Assembly: GCA_030425185.1 (NCBI GenBank)
Contig: JAUIAU010000010.1
Location: forward strand, 1 to 64,000
Source of the DNA: Alphaproteobacteria bacterium
GTDB lineage: Bacteria; Pseudomonadota; Alphaproteobacteria; Rhodobacterales; Rhodobacteraceae
Length of the DNA: 64,000 bases
Direction: 5' to 3'
The notes beneath the pieces were generated by a model, which was given only the letters and a program-made list of their open reading frames with translations, searched no databases and was not told where the DNA came from. A program made the position numbers and the translations under genes. Shown in pieces: positions 34,464-43,114 of this stretch (position 1 is its first letter; each line of letters opens with the position of its first letter).

Positions 34464-35753
34464 TTAGCCCTTCACCCGCGCGCCGGCGATCCACACGCCC
34501 GCCACCGCGCGGTCGTCGCCCATCATGATCGTCGGGAAGACCGCCTCCCAGATGTCCTGCGCCCGGCCTGCACGCTGGGCGATGCCCGGGGTACTCGCCA
34601 GATCAAGCGCGACCAGATCGGCCTCCATCCCTGCCTCCAGCCGCCCGATCCGGTCGCCCATGTGCAGTGCGCGCGCCGATCCGGCGGTCGCCAGCCACAG
34701 CAACTGCGCCGGGTGCAGGGGCGTGCCCGCGAGCTGGCCCACCTCGTAGGCCGCCGCCATCGTGCGCAGCATCGAGAAGGACGAGCCGCCCCCGGTGTCG
34801 GTCGCGAGGCCCACCGGCAGGACCGGTGCGAGACCGGCCATGTCGAAGAGGCCCGAGCCGATGAAGGTGTTCGAGGTCGGGCAATGCACCAGCGCCGCCT
34901 GCACCTCGGCCAGCCGGGCGCGCTCGCGCGGGGTCAGGTGGATCGCGTGTCCGTAAAGGCCGCGCGCGCCGAGCAGCCCGTGCGCCTCGTAGGTGTCGAG
35001 GTAGTCGCGCGCCCCGGGGAACAGCTCGGCCACCCAGGCGCATTCGTCGGTCTGCTCGCTGAGGTGCGTCTGCATCAGGCAGTCCGGATGCTCGGCCCAG
35101 AGTGCGCCGAGGGCCGCGAGCTGCTCCGGGGTGGAGGTCGGCGAGAAGCGCGGGGTGATGACGTAGGACAGCCGGTCCTGCCCGTGCCAGCGCTCCAGCA
35201 GACGCTTCGAGTCGTCGTAGGCCGTCTGCGCGGTGTCGCGCAGGCTGTCGGGCGCGTTGCGGTCCATGCAGGTCTTGCCCGCCGCCAGCCGCATCCTGCG
35301 CGCCTGGCCCTCGGCCATCAGGGCATCGACGCTCTCGGGGTGGATGGTGCAGTAGGAGCAGACCGTCGTGGTGCCGTGCGCGGTCACGAGGTCGAGGTAG
35401 CGCGCCGCCACCTCGGCCGCGTAGGCCGCATCGCCGAAGCGCGACTCCTCGGGAAACGTGTAGGTGTTCAGCCAGTCGATCAGGCGCTTGCCCCAGCTCG
35501 CGATGATGCCGGTCTGCGGGTAATGGGCATGGGCATCGACGAAGCCGGGCAGGATCAGCGCCTGCCCGAGATCGGTGACGGGCACCTCCGGGTGGGCACG
35601 GCGCAGGGCATCGGCCTCGCCCGTCGCCGCGATGCGCCCGCCCTCGATCAGGACGCCGCCGCGCGTGTCGTGGCGGGCCGCCTCCGGGGGCGGCACGGTG
35701 AAGGGATCGGCGGTGAAGGCCAGCGTCTGGCCGAGGAGAAGGGTCGCGCTCAT
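34464..35753 (-). CDS. guaD: guanine deaminase
   Basis: 429 aa. Motifs follow the GuaD amidohydrolase pattern: ILPGFVDAHAHYPQTGIIAS (HxH), TTVCSYCTIHPESVD, MQTHLSEQTDE, LVHCPTSNTFIGSGLFD and GLATDTGGGSSFSML (catalytic Asp). It converts guanine to xanthine and ammonia in the cytosol. Paired convergently with the 8-oxoguanine deaminase-like gene. Confidence 0.93.
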   Translation of the reverse strand: MSATLLLGQTLAFTADPFTVPPPEAARHDTRGGVLIEGGRIAATGEADALRRAHPEVPVTDLGQALILPGFVDAHAHYPQTGIIASWGKRLIDWLNTYTFPEESRFGDAAYAAEVAARYLDLVTAHGTTTVCSYCTIHPESVDALMAEGQARRMRLAAGKTCMDRNAPDSLRDTAQTAYDDSKRLLERWHGQDRLSYVITPRFSPTSTPEQLAALGALWAEHPDCLMQTHLSEQTDECAWVAELFPGARDYLDTYEAHGLLGARGLYGHAIHLTPRERARLAEVQAALVHCPTSNTFIGSGLFDMAGLAPVLPVGLATDTGGGSSFSMLRTMAAAYEVGQLAGTPLHPAQLLWLATAGSARALHMGDRIGRLEAGMEADLVALDLASTPGIAQRAGRAQDIWEAVFPTIMMGDDRAVAGVWIAGARVKG

Positions 35754-35878
35754 GGCCGCAGCCTAGGGCCGTGCGGGGCGGCGGTAAATCGGGATCGCCC
35801 CTGTCTTTTCCGCGAGCCAGCCGTTATGTCACAGGCGACCGCGCCGCAGCGCGGAACCATCCGACAGGGGGGAGCGGC

Positions 35879-37273
35879 ATGACCGACGACAAGCTTGACC
35901 TGCCGGACGAGGACGCGCGCGAGGACGAGGACTACTCGCTCGACCGCGACCTCGTGCACGAGGTGCTGGACGCGGTCGAGGCCGAGGACGCCAGCCGCCT
36001 CGACGCGCTGCTGGAACCGCTGCACGCCGCCGACATCGCCGACCTCCTGGAACAGATCGGACCGGGCGACCGCGGCGAGCTCGTCCGGCTCTGGAGCAGC
36101 GAGATCGACGGCGAGATCCTGTCGGAACTCGACGAGGGCGTGCGCGCCGAGGTCATCGCCGAACTTCCGAGCGACGTGCTGCGCGAGGCGGTGCGCGACC
36201 TCTATACCGACGACGTGGTGGACCTCGTCGAGGACCTCGAGGAGGCCGACCAGCGCACCATTCTCGACGCGCTGGAAGCCACCGACCGGGTCGCGGTCGA
36301 ACAGGCGCTGAGCTACCCGGAATACTCGGCCGGCCGCCTGATGCAGCGCGAGCTGGTGACCGCGCCCGAACACTGGACGGTCGGGCAGGCCATCGACTTC
36401 CTGCGCGCGCAGGACGAGCTGCCCGAACAGTTCTACCACGTGATCCTCGTGGACCCCCGGATGAAGCCGGTGGGCTACGTGACGCTGGGCAAGGTCCTGT
36501 CGGCCCGCCGCGCCGTGCCGCTGGCCGAGATCAGCGAGGACAGCTTCCGCACGATCCGGGTCACCCAGCCGGACAAGGATGTGGCCTATGCCTTCAACCA
36601 GTATCACCTGATTTCCGCCCCGGTGGTGGACGAGGACGACCGGCTGGTCGGCGTCATCACCATCGACGACGCGATGGCGGTGCTCGACGAGGAACACGAG
36701 GAGGACATCCTGCGCCTCGCCGGTGTCGGCGACGAATCGAGCCTGAGCGACACCGTGATCGAGGCGACGAAGGGCCGGGCGCTGTGGCTCTTCGTGAACC
36801 TGCTGACGGCGATCCTCGCCTCGGTCGTGATCGACCTGTTCTCCGACACGATCCAGACGCTGGTCGCGCTGGCGGTGCTGATGCCGATCGTGGCCTCGAT
36901 GGGCGGCAACGCGGGGACCCAGACGATGACCGTCGCGGTGCGGGCGCTGGCGACGCGCGACCTGACCGCGCAGAACGCCTGGCGCGTGATCCGGCGCGAG
37001 GTGGCGGTCGGCGCGATCAACGGCCTGGCCTTCGGCCTGCTGATGTCGATCATCGCGGGGTTCTGGTTCGGCGTGCCGATGCTGGCGGTGGTGATCGGGG
37101 CGGCGATGCTGATGACACTGATCGCCGCCGCGCTGGGCGGCATCGTGATCCCGATGGCGCTGGAACGGCTGAAGATCGACCCGGCGCTGGCCTCGGGGCC
37201 CTTCGTGACGACGGTGACCGATGTCGTGGGCTTCTTCGCCTTCCTCGGCCTCGCCTCGGTGGTGCTGCTGTGA
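35879..37273 (+). CDS. mgtE: MgtE-type magnesium transporter
   Basis: 464 aa from MTDDKLDLPDEDARED, with GGGGGAG upstream; the track adds 36 shadow residues. The N-terminal MgtE helical domain is followed by two CBS domains (DELPEQFYHVILVDPRMKPV; NQYHLISAPVVDEDDRLVGV). The C-terminal five membrane helices include MPIVASMGGNAGTQTMTVAV, the MgtE pore signature. It imports Mg2+ gated by its cytosolic domain. It overlaps the next gene by GTGA. Confidence 0.95.
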   Translation: MTDDKLDLPDEDAREDEDYSLDRDLVHEVLDAVEAEDASRLDALLEPLHAADIADLLEQIGPGDRGELVRLWSSEIDGEILSELDEGVRAEVIAELPSDVLREAVRDLYTDDVVDLVEDLEEADQRTILDALEATDRVAVEQALSYPEYSAGRLMQRELVTAPEHWTVGQAIDFLRAQDELPEQFYHVILVDPRMKPVGYVTLGKVLSARRAVPLAEISEDSFRTIRVTQPDKDVAYAFNQYHLISAPVVDEDDRLVGVITIDDAMAVLDEEHEEDILRLAGVGDESSLSDTVIEATKGRALWLFVNLLTAILASVVIDLFSDTIQTLVALAVLMPIVASMGGNAGTQTMTVAVRALATRDLTAQNAWRVIRREVAVGAINGLAFGLLMSIIAGFWFGVPMLAVVIGAAMLMTLIAAALGGIVIPMALERLKIDPALASGPFVTTVTDVVGFFAFLGLASVVLL

Positions 37274-37836
37274 GCGGCGCGGAGGACAAGCAGGCGCTGC
37301 GCGCGCAGGTGCTGGCCCGCCGCAAGACGGCCCATGCCGCGGGCGATCCGCGCCCGGCGATCGAGCGGCTTCTGGCGTTTCTTGCCCCCGAGCGCGGGCG
37401 GCCGGTGGCGGGATACATGCCGATGCGCTCGGAGATCGATCCGCTGCCCGCGATGGCCGATCTCGCGATGGACGCGCCGGTGGGCGTGCCGGTGATCCCC
37501 GGCAAGGCGCAGCCGCTGCTCTTTCACCGCTGGGAACTCGGGGCCGAGATGATCGACGGTCCCTTCGGCGCGCGGGTTCCCGCGGCGGGGGTGGAGATGG
37601 TGCCCGAGGTGCTGATCGTGCCGCTGGTCGCCTTCGACCGCCGCGGGAACCGGCTGGGCTACGGCGGCGGCTTCTACGACCGGACGCTGGAAGGTCTGCG
37701 CGCGCGCGGCAAGGTGCTGGCGGTGGGCTATGCCTGGGCCGCGCAGGAGGTGGACGCGCTGCCCCTGGAGCCGACCGATCAGCGCCTCGATGCCATCGTG
37801 ACCGAGGCCGAAACGCTGGTCTTCCCCGCGCCCTGA
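37270..37836 (+). CDS. 5-formyltetrahydrofolate cyclo-ligase
   Basis: 188 aa from GTG 37270, overlapping the mgtE stop. The ATP-binding/active-site motif NRLGYGGGFYDRTLEGLRAR is near the C-terminus, with LAVGYAWAAQEVDALPLEPT at the end. MRSEIDPLPAMADLA is also typical. It converts 5-formyl-THF to methenyl-THF. No 6S RNA is seen upstream, unlike the arrangement in some proteobacteria, since mgtE abuts it. Confidence 0.94.
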   Translation: MSGAEDKQALRAQVLARRKTAHAAGDPRPAIERLLAFLAPERGRPVAGYMPMRSEIDPLPAMADLAMDAPVGVPVIPGKAQPLLFHRWELGAEMIDGPFGARVPAAGVEMVPEVLIVPLVAFDRRGNRLGYGGGFYDRTLEGLRARGKVLAVGYAWAAQEVDALPLEPTDQRLDAIVTEAETLVFPAP

Positions 37837-37852
37837 GCGGCGGTCCGCCGCG

Positions 37853-38242
37853 TCAGATCAGCACGAACCCGGCCGCGCCAATCACCACGGCCAGCGCCAC
37901 CAGCACACCGACCGGCACGCGCGCGAGGCCCGTCAGTCCCGGCGCCGGGGCGGGGCGGTGGCGGTCGCCGGCCTCGGGCGGCAGGCGGTAGCTGTGCGGC
38001 GGTTCGGGACGCGGCGCCTCGTCGAAGGCCTGAAAGCTGCGGGTGTCCTCGGTCCCGGCGTCGGTCGCCGGGGGCGCTGCGGTGGGTTTGCGCAAGGGAG
38101 GCATGCGGATGCTCCTGTCGTCGTCGGGCCGCGTCATGCGCGCGGGCTCACCCTCCAGAAACGAGGCAGACGCGAAAGAGTTTCGCCCGGGGGCGATGTC
38201 CGTGTCGGAACCAAACGGGTCGGGTGCGATATCGCGGGGCAT
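37853..38242 (-). CDS. hypothetical tail-anchored protein
   Basis: 129 aa from MPRDIAPDPFGSDTDIAPGR, preceded by GAGG; the track start is 59 residues further upstream and unsupported. The first 100 residues are polar and disordered-looking. A single hydrophobic segment ends the protein (VPVGVLVALAVVIGAAGFVL), so it is probably a tail-anchored membrane protein. No family recognised. It is convergent with the cyclo-ligase gene. Confidence 0.65.
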   Translation of the reverse strand: MPRDIAPDPFGSDTDIAPGRNSFASASFLEGEPARMTRPDDDRSIRMPPLRKPTAAPPATDAGTEDTRSFQAFDEAPRPEPPHSYRLPPEAGDRHRPAPAPGLTGLARVPVGVLVALAVVIGAAGFVLI

Positions 38243-38502
38243 GGCAGATGTCCTCGCTGATGACGAACAGCAATAAAGATATGGGCTTCGGGCGCGGAAC
38301 CGGGCCTCGCGGGCGTTCACGTTTTCGCAAGTGCAGCATCGCGGCGCGTCCTCCGGGCGGGGTCCGCGGCCGGTTTCGGCACCCCCGGTGCCGCTGCCGG
38401 GACCGCGACGTGGCGGCACCGGGGCGGTTCGGTCGGATTTGCCGCGAATCCGCCGCGCCGGGCGTGCTTGCGGGAACCGCCGCGCGGGCGTAAGGCGAGG
38501 AC

Positions 38503-39318
38503 ATGAAGCTGCTTTTCCTTGGCGATGTGATGGGCCGCGCAGGGCGCGCCGCGGTCATCGAGCGCCTGCCTGCCCTGCGCCGTGACTGGAGCCTCGATTT
38601 CGTCGTGGTCAACGCCGAGAACGCCTCGTCCGGGGCCGGTCTGACGGTGGATCACGCGAAGTCCCTGCTGAACGCCGGGGCTGACGTGCTGACGCTGGGC
38701 GATCATGCCTTCGACCAGAAGGAGATGATCCAAGGGATCGAGGCCGAACCGCGCATCGTCCGCCCTCTGAACTTCGCCAAGGACGCGCCCGGGCGCGGAC
38801 ACCGCGTGTATACGACCGCGCGCGGGCACAAGGTGCTGGTCGCGCAGGTGCTGGGCCAGGTCTTCATGAAGCGGCCCTTCGACGATCCGTTCTCGGCGGT
38901 GGATGCCGTGCTGCGCAGCCACCCCCGCGGCGGGATGGTGCAGGCCAGCCTCGTCGACGTGCATTGCGAGGCCACGTCCGAGAAGATGGGCATGGGCCAT
39001 TTCTGCGACGGCCGCGCCAGCGTCGTGGTCGGCACCCACACCCATATCCCGACCGCCGATGTCCAGATCCTGAAGGGCGGCACCGCCTTCCAGGCCGACG
39101 CGGGCATGTGCGGCGACTATGACAGCGTGATCGGCATGGAGAAGTCCGAGCCGCTGCGCCGCTTCGTGACCGGCATGCCGAAGGGGCGGTTCACCCCGGC
39201 GCTGGGCGAGGCGACGCTGTCGGGCCTCTATGTCGAAACCGACGACCGCACCGGTGTGGCGACCCGGGTCGAGATGGTGCGGCAGGGCGGACGGCTGCAA
39301 CCGCAAGGGCCCGCATGA
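38503..39318 (+). CDS. YmdB-family metallophosphoesterase
   Basis: 271 aa, MKLLFLGDVMGRAGRAAVIE, matching TIGR00282/YmdB. Metal ligands are in FLGDVMG, VVNAENAS, LTLGDHAFDQ, VDVHCEATSEKMGMGHFCDG and VVGTHTHIPTAD. Bacillus YmdB is a phosphodiesterase affecting biofilm and motility decisions. It overlaps the next gene (EamA transporter) by ATGA, so the pair is co-translated. Confidence 0.92.
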   Translation: MKLLFLGDVMGRAGRAAVIERLPALRRDWSLDFVVVNAENASSGAGLTVDHAKSLLNAGADVLTLGDHAFDQKEMIQGIEAEPRIVRPLNFAKDAPGRGHRVYTTARGHKVLVAQVLGQVFMKRPFDDPFSAVDAVLRSHPRGGMVQASLVDVHCEATSEKMGMGHFCDGRASVVVGTHTHIPTADVQILKGGTAFQADAGMCGDYDSVIGMEKSEPLRRFVTGMPKGRFTPALGEATLSGLYVETDDRTGVATRVEMVRQGGRLQPQGPA

Positions 39319-40280
39319 CACGCGCCGAAAGCGCCGGGCTGGTCGGCCTGCTCGTCCTGCTCGGGGCGGGCTGGGGCATCACCCAGCCGCTGGCCAAGCT
39401 GGCGGTCTCGACCGGCCACGCGGCCCTCGGGCTGGTCGTCTGGCAACTGGCGATCTCGGGCGTGCTCTGCGGGGCGCTGCTGAAGCTGACCGGGCGCGGG
39501 CTGCCGCTGACCCGGCCCGCGCTGGGGCTTTACCTTGCCGTGGCGCTGGTGGGGACGATCCTGCCGAACTCGGCCAGCTACGAGGCCGCGCGGCACCTGC
39601 CCTCCGGCCTGATCTCGATCCTGCTCTCGACGATCCCGATGCTGGCCTTTCCCATCGCGCTGGCGCTCGGCCTCGACCGGTTCCGCCCGCGCCGCCTGGC
39701 CGGGCTCGGCTGCGGGCTGGCGGGCGTGCTGCTGATCGTGGGGCCTGAGGCGAGCCTGCCCGATCCCGCGATGCTGGCCTGGGTGCCGATCGCGCTGATC
39801 GCCCCGGCCTTCTACGCCTTCGAGGGCAATTTCCTCGCCCGCTGGGGCCGCCCCGAGGTGGACCCGGTGCAACTGCTCTGCGGTGCCTCGATCGTCGGCG
39901 TGGCCATCGCGCTGCCGGTGGCGCTGGCGACGGGACGCACGGTCGCCTTTCCCGCGCCGTCGGACTGGAGCCTCGCCGAGACCGCGCTGGTCGGAAGCTC
40001 GGTCGTCCACTGCATCGTCTATGCCAGCTACTTCTGGATGATCGGCCGCGCCGGGCCGGTCTTCTCGGCGCAGGTCAGCTACCTCGTCACCGGCTTCGGG
40101 GTCCTCTGGGCAAAGCTCCTCCTGGGCGAGAGCTACTCCGCCTGGGTCTGGGGGGCGATGGGCCTGATGTTCGTGGGGCTCTTCCTCGTGCAGCCGCGCC
40201 CGAAACTGGCAGCCGTTCTGCCGCAGGACGGGACGCTGGACAGCGCCGCGCCGCAGCTTCAGGATGGCCCGCGGCCCTGA
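39315..40280 (+). CDS. EamA/DMT family transporter
   Basis: 321 aa with ten predicted membrane helices in two EamA repeats (AGLVGLLVLLGAGWGITQPL; GAGLGCGLAGVLLIVG-type helices; second repeat from WVPIALIAPAFYAFEGNFLA). The last ~30 residues are a polar tail. It moves small metabolites across the inner membrane; the substrate is unknown. It follows the ymdB-like gene and precedes an SLC13 permease. Confidence 0.88.
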   Translation: MTRAESAGLVGLLVLLGAGWGITQPLAKLAVSTGHAALGLVVWQLAISGVLCGALLKLTGRGLPLTRPALGLYLAVALVGTILPNSASYEAARHLPSGLISILLSTIPMLAFPIALALGLDRFRPRRLAGLGCGLAGVLLIVGPEASLPDPAMLAWVPIALIAPAFYAFEGNFLARWGRPEVDPVQLLCGASIVGVAIALPVALATGRTVAFPAPSDWSLAETALVGSSVVHCIVYASYFWMIGRAGPVFSAQVSYLVTGFGVLWAKLLLGESYSAWVWGAMGLMFVGLFLVQPRPKLAAVLPQDGTLDSAAPQLQDGPRP

Positions 40281-40304
40281 CCTGAGAGGGAGCGCGCGCG
40301 CCCC

Positions 40305-42086
40305 ATGATCGAGCTTGGACTCTCGCCCACCGCCGAGGCGGTGCTGACGCTTGCGGTCGTCGCGGCGATGTTTCTCGCCTTCCTGCGCGAGGTCTACCCG
40401 GCCGAGGTCGTGGGCATGGCCGCCGCCGCCTTCTTCCTCGTCACCGGCATCCTGCCCTATGACACCGCGCTGGGCGTGCTGTCTAACCCGGCCCCCTGGA
40501 CCATCCTCGCGATGTTCCTGATCATGGGCGGGCTGGTGCGCACCGGGGCGCTCGACTGGCTGACGCGGCTGGCCGAGGGGCAGGCCGACAACAACCCGCG
40601 CCTGACGCTCGTCGGCCTCTTCGGCTTCGTGGTGATCGCCAGCGCCTTTCTCAACAACACGCCGGTCGTGGTCCTGATGATCCCGGTCTTCGTCCAGATC
40701 GCGGGCAAGCTGGGCAAGGCCCCGTCCAAGCTGCTGCTGCCGCTGTCCTATGCCGCGATCCTCGGCGGGATGCTGACGCTGATCGGCACCTCCACCAACC
40801 TGCTGGTCGACGGCGTGGCGCGGGCGAAGGGGCTGGAGGCCTTCTCGATCTTCGAGATCACCGCGCTCGGGGTGATCCAGGTCGCGGTCGGCATGGCCTA
40901 TCTCGCGCTGATCGGGCGCAAGCTGTTGCCCGAGCGCGTGTCGATGAGCGCGATGCTCGGGCAGGGCCGCCGCAAGATGAAGTATTTCACCGAAGTCGCG
41001 CTGCCCGAGGACAGCAACCTGATCGGCCAGAAGGTCCTCGAGATCGACCTGTTCACCCGCGACGGCGTGCGGCTGATCGACGTGCTGAGGGGCGATGCCT
41101 CACTACGCCGCAACCTCGGCGCCGTGGTGCTGGAGCCGGGCGACCGGGTCGTCCTGCGCTCGGAAATGACCGAGCTTCTGGGCCTGCAGCAGAACAAGGA
41201 CCTGCGGATGGTGGACAAGTTGTCCTCGGTCCAGACCACGACGGTCGAGGTGCTGATCACCCCCGGCGCGCGGATGGTCGGCCGGTCGCTGGGCGCGCTG
41301 CGCCTGCGGCGGCGCTACGGCGTCTATCCGCTGGCGGTGCACCGGCGGAACCAGAACATCGGGCGGCAGCTCGACGACGTGGTGGTGCAGGTCGGCGACA
41401 CGCTGCTGGTCGAGGGGGCGCCCGACGACATCCGGCGGCTGGCGGCGGACATGGACCTCGTCGACATCGCGGCGCCGGTCGCGCGGCCCTATCGCCGGTC
41501 GCACGCGCCGGTCGCCGTGGGGGCGCTGGTCGCGGTGGTCGGCCTCGCGGCCTTCAACGTCGCCCCGATCCTGCTGCTGGCGGTGGTCTCGGCCGTCGTG
41601 GTGCTGGTCGCCCGCGCCATCGACGCGGACGAGGCCTTCTCGTTCATCGAGGGCCGCCTGATGGCGCTGATCTTCGCCATGCTGGCGGTCGGCGCGGCGC
41701 TCGACGCCTCCGGCGCGGTGAAGCTGATCGTCGATGTCCTGGCGCCCGGGCTGGCGCTGCTGCCGCCCGCGCTGGTGATCTTCGCGGTCTATTTCCTCGC
41801 CTCGGTGCTGACCGAAGTGGTGTCGAACAACGCGGTCGCGGTGATCCTGACGCCGATCGCCATCGAACTGGGGGTGGCGCTGGGCCTCGACCCGCGCCCT
41901 CTGGCGGTGGCGGTGATGTTCGCGGCCTCGGCCGCCTTCGCGACGCCCATCGGCTACCAGACCAACATGCTGGTCTATGGTCCCGGCGGCTATCGTTTCA
42001 CCGACTACTTGCGTGTCGGCATCCCGATGAACATCCTGCTGGGGATCACCGCGAGCCTGATGATCCCCCTGATCTGGCCGCTCTGA
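40305..42086 (+). CDS. SLC13/DASS-type permease with two TrkA_C domains
   Basis: 593 aa. An N-terminal half of five to six helices carries the SNT-type pattern FLNNTPVVVLMIPVFVQIAG and LIGTSTNLLVDGVARAKG. Two cytosolic RCK/TrkA-C domains follow (about residues 205-390, ALPEDSNLIGQKVLEIDLFT; EVLITPGARMVGRSLGALRL). The second membrane half contains EVVSNNAVAVILTPIAIELG and TPIGYQTNMLVYGPGGY. Such permeases carry dicarboxylates, sulfate or other anions. A paralogue lies 1 kb away on the other strand. Confidence 0.88.
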   Translation: MIELGLSPTAEAVLTLAVVAAMFLAFLREVYPAEVVGMAAAAFFLVTGILPYDTALGVLSNPAPWTILAMFLIMGGLVRTGALDWLTRLAEGQADNNPRLTLVGLFGFVVIASAFLNNTPVVVLMIPVFVQIAGKLGKAPSKLLLPLSYAAILGGMLTLIGTSTNLLVDGVARAKGLEAFSIFEITALGVIQVAVGMAYLALIGRKLLPERVSMSAMLGQGRRKMKYFTEVALPEDSNLIGQKVLEIDLFTRDGVRLIDVLRGDASLRRNLGAVVLEPGDRVVLRSEMTELLGLQQNKDLRMVDKLSSVQTTTVEVLITPGARMVGRSLGALRLRRRYGVYPLAVHRRNQNIGRQLDDVVVQVGDTLLVEGAPDDIRRLAADMDLVDIAAPVARPYRRSHAPVAVGALVAVVGLAAFNVAPILLLAVVSAVVVLVARAIDADEAFSFIEGRLMALIFAMLAVGAALDASGAVKLIVDVLAPGLALLPPALVIFAVYFLASVLTEVVSNNAVAVILTPIAIELGVALGLDPRPLAVAVMFAASAAFATPIGYQTNMLVYGPGGYRFTDYLRVGIPMNILLGITASLMIPLIWPL

Positions 42087-42102
42087 GCGAAGGAGACCGC
42101 CG

Positions 42103-42465
42103 ATGCGCCCGCTGCCCCTTGCCGCTGTCCTGACCCTTGCCCTGGCCGGTACGGCGCTGGCAGGTCCCCGGCCCGCCGGGATCGCCCTGACCGAGACCGG
42201 GCTGACGGTGACCCTGACGAATTCCGCGCGCTGCCAGGTGCCGCGCCCCGGAACCGCGCTGGCGTGGTCGGGCACGCTGGCGGGCTGCGGCGCGGACTGG
42301 AGCTACGCCGTGACGCTCGACCCCGGCACCAACCCGGCGCGCGAGGTCGTTCGGGCGATCTTCGCCGACAGCGTCCAGATGGCCGCCATCGGCCGGGTCG
42401 TGCTGACCGACGCGCGGGGACATGACCGCGTCTTCGTCTCGCCGCCGCCCACGGCCGAGGACTGA
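42103..42465 (+). CDS. hypothetical exported protein
   Basis: 120 aa with a signal peptide (MRPLPLAAVLTLALAGTALA). The mature domain is beta-rich with a probable disulfide (SARCQVPRP and LAGCGADWSY). No family recognised. It lies 16 nt after the SLC13 permease gene, probably in the same operon. Confidence 0.7.
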   Translation: MRPLPLAAVLTLALAGTALAGPRPAGIALTETGLTVTLTNSARCQVPRPGTALAWSGTLAGCGADWSYAVTLDPGTNPAREVVRAIFADSVQMAAIGRVVLTDARGHDRVFVSPPPTAED

Positions 42466-42519
42466 GCCCGCTGTTCCGCCCCTTCCCCCGGCCTATGTCG
42501 CGGCGAAAGGGAGGCGGAG

Positions 42520-43089
42520 ATGGATGATCTGGCCCGCATCGAGGTCGACAGCGCCGCGGCGCTCTGGGCGTGGCTCGCCGCGCATCACGGGCAGGCCGAG
42601 GGCGTCTGGCTGGTGACCTGGAAGGAGGCCGATCCGGCGCGCTACGTCTCGCGGGAGGCGGTGCTCGACGCGCTGATCGCCTACGGCTGGATCGACGGGC
42701 GGCGCAAGATCCTCGACGACCTGCGGACGATGCAGCTGATCTCGCCGCGCCGTCAGCAGGTCTGGGCCGAGAGCTACCGCACCCGCGCCGCGCGCCTGAT
42801 CGACGACGGGCGCATGCAGCCGCCCGGCCTCGCCGCGATGGCCGCGGCGCAGGCGGCGGGCACCTGGGAGGGCCGTCCGGAGGTCGAGGCGCTGCAGGTC
42901 CCCGACGACCTGGCGGCAGAGTTCGCTGCCGCGCCCGGGGCGGGGGCGTGGTTCGCGCAGGCCGCACCGTCCTACCGGCGCAACGTGCTGCGCTGGCTGG
43001 CCGGGGCGAAGCGGGCCGACACCCGCGCGCGGCGGCTGGCCGAGATCGCCGGGCGCGCCGCCCGGGGGGAGAAGGTGCCGCAGTTCTGA
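42520..43089 (+). CDS. YdeI/OmpD-associated family protein
   Basis: 189 aa. Conserved blocks are EGVWLVTWKEADPARYVSRE, VLDALIAYGWIDGRRKILDD, ISPRRQQVWAESYRTRAARL and SYRRNVLRWLAGAKRADTRA, matching the YdeI ('bacteriocin-protection') family. It is cytosolic. Members have been linked to resistance phenotypes, but the biochemistry is unknown. Confidence 0.85.
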   Translation: MDDLARIEVDSAAALWAWLAAHHGQAEGVWLVTWKEADPARYVSREAVLDALIAYGWIDGRRKILDDLRTMQLISPRRQQVWAESYRTRAARLIDDGRMQPPGLAAMAAAQAAGTWEGRPEVEALQVPDDLAAEFAAAPGAGAWFAQAAPSYRRNVLRWLAGAKRADTRARRLAEIAGRAARGEKVPQF

Positions 43090-43114
43090 AGGCTCAATGG
43101 CCGCGCCGGTGCTG

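Noticed and set aside
37200-37300. 6S RNA upstream of 5-formyl-THF cyclo-ligase
   Set aside because: The cyclo-ligase start overlaps the mgtE stop, leaving no room for an RNA gene.
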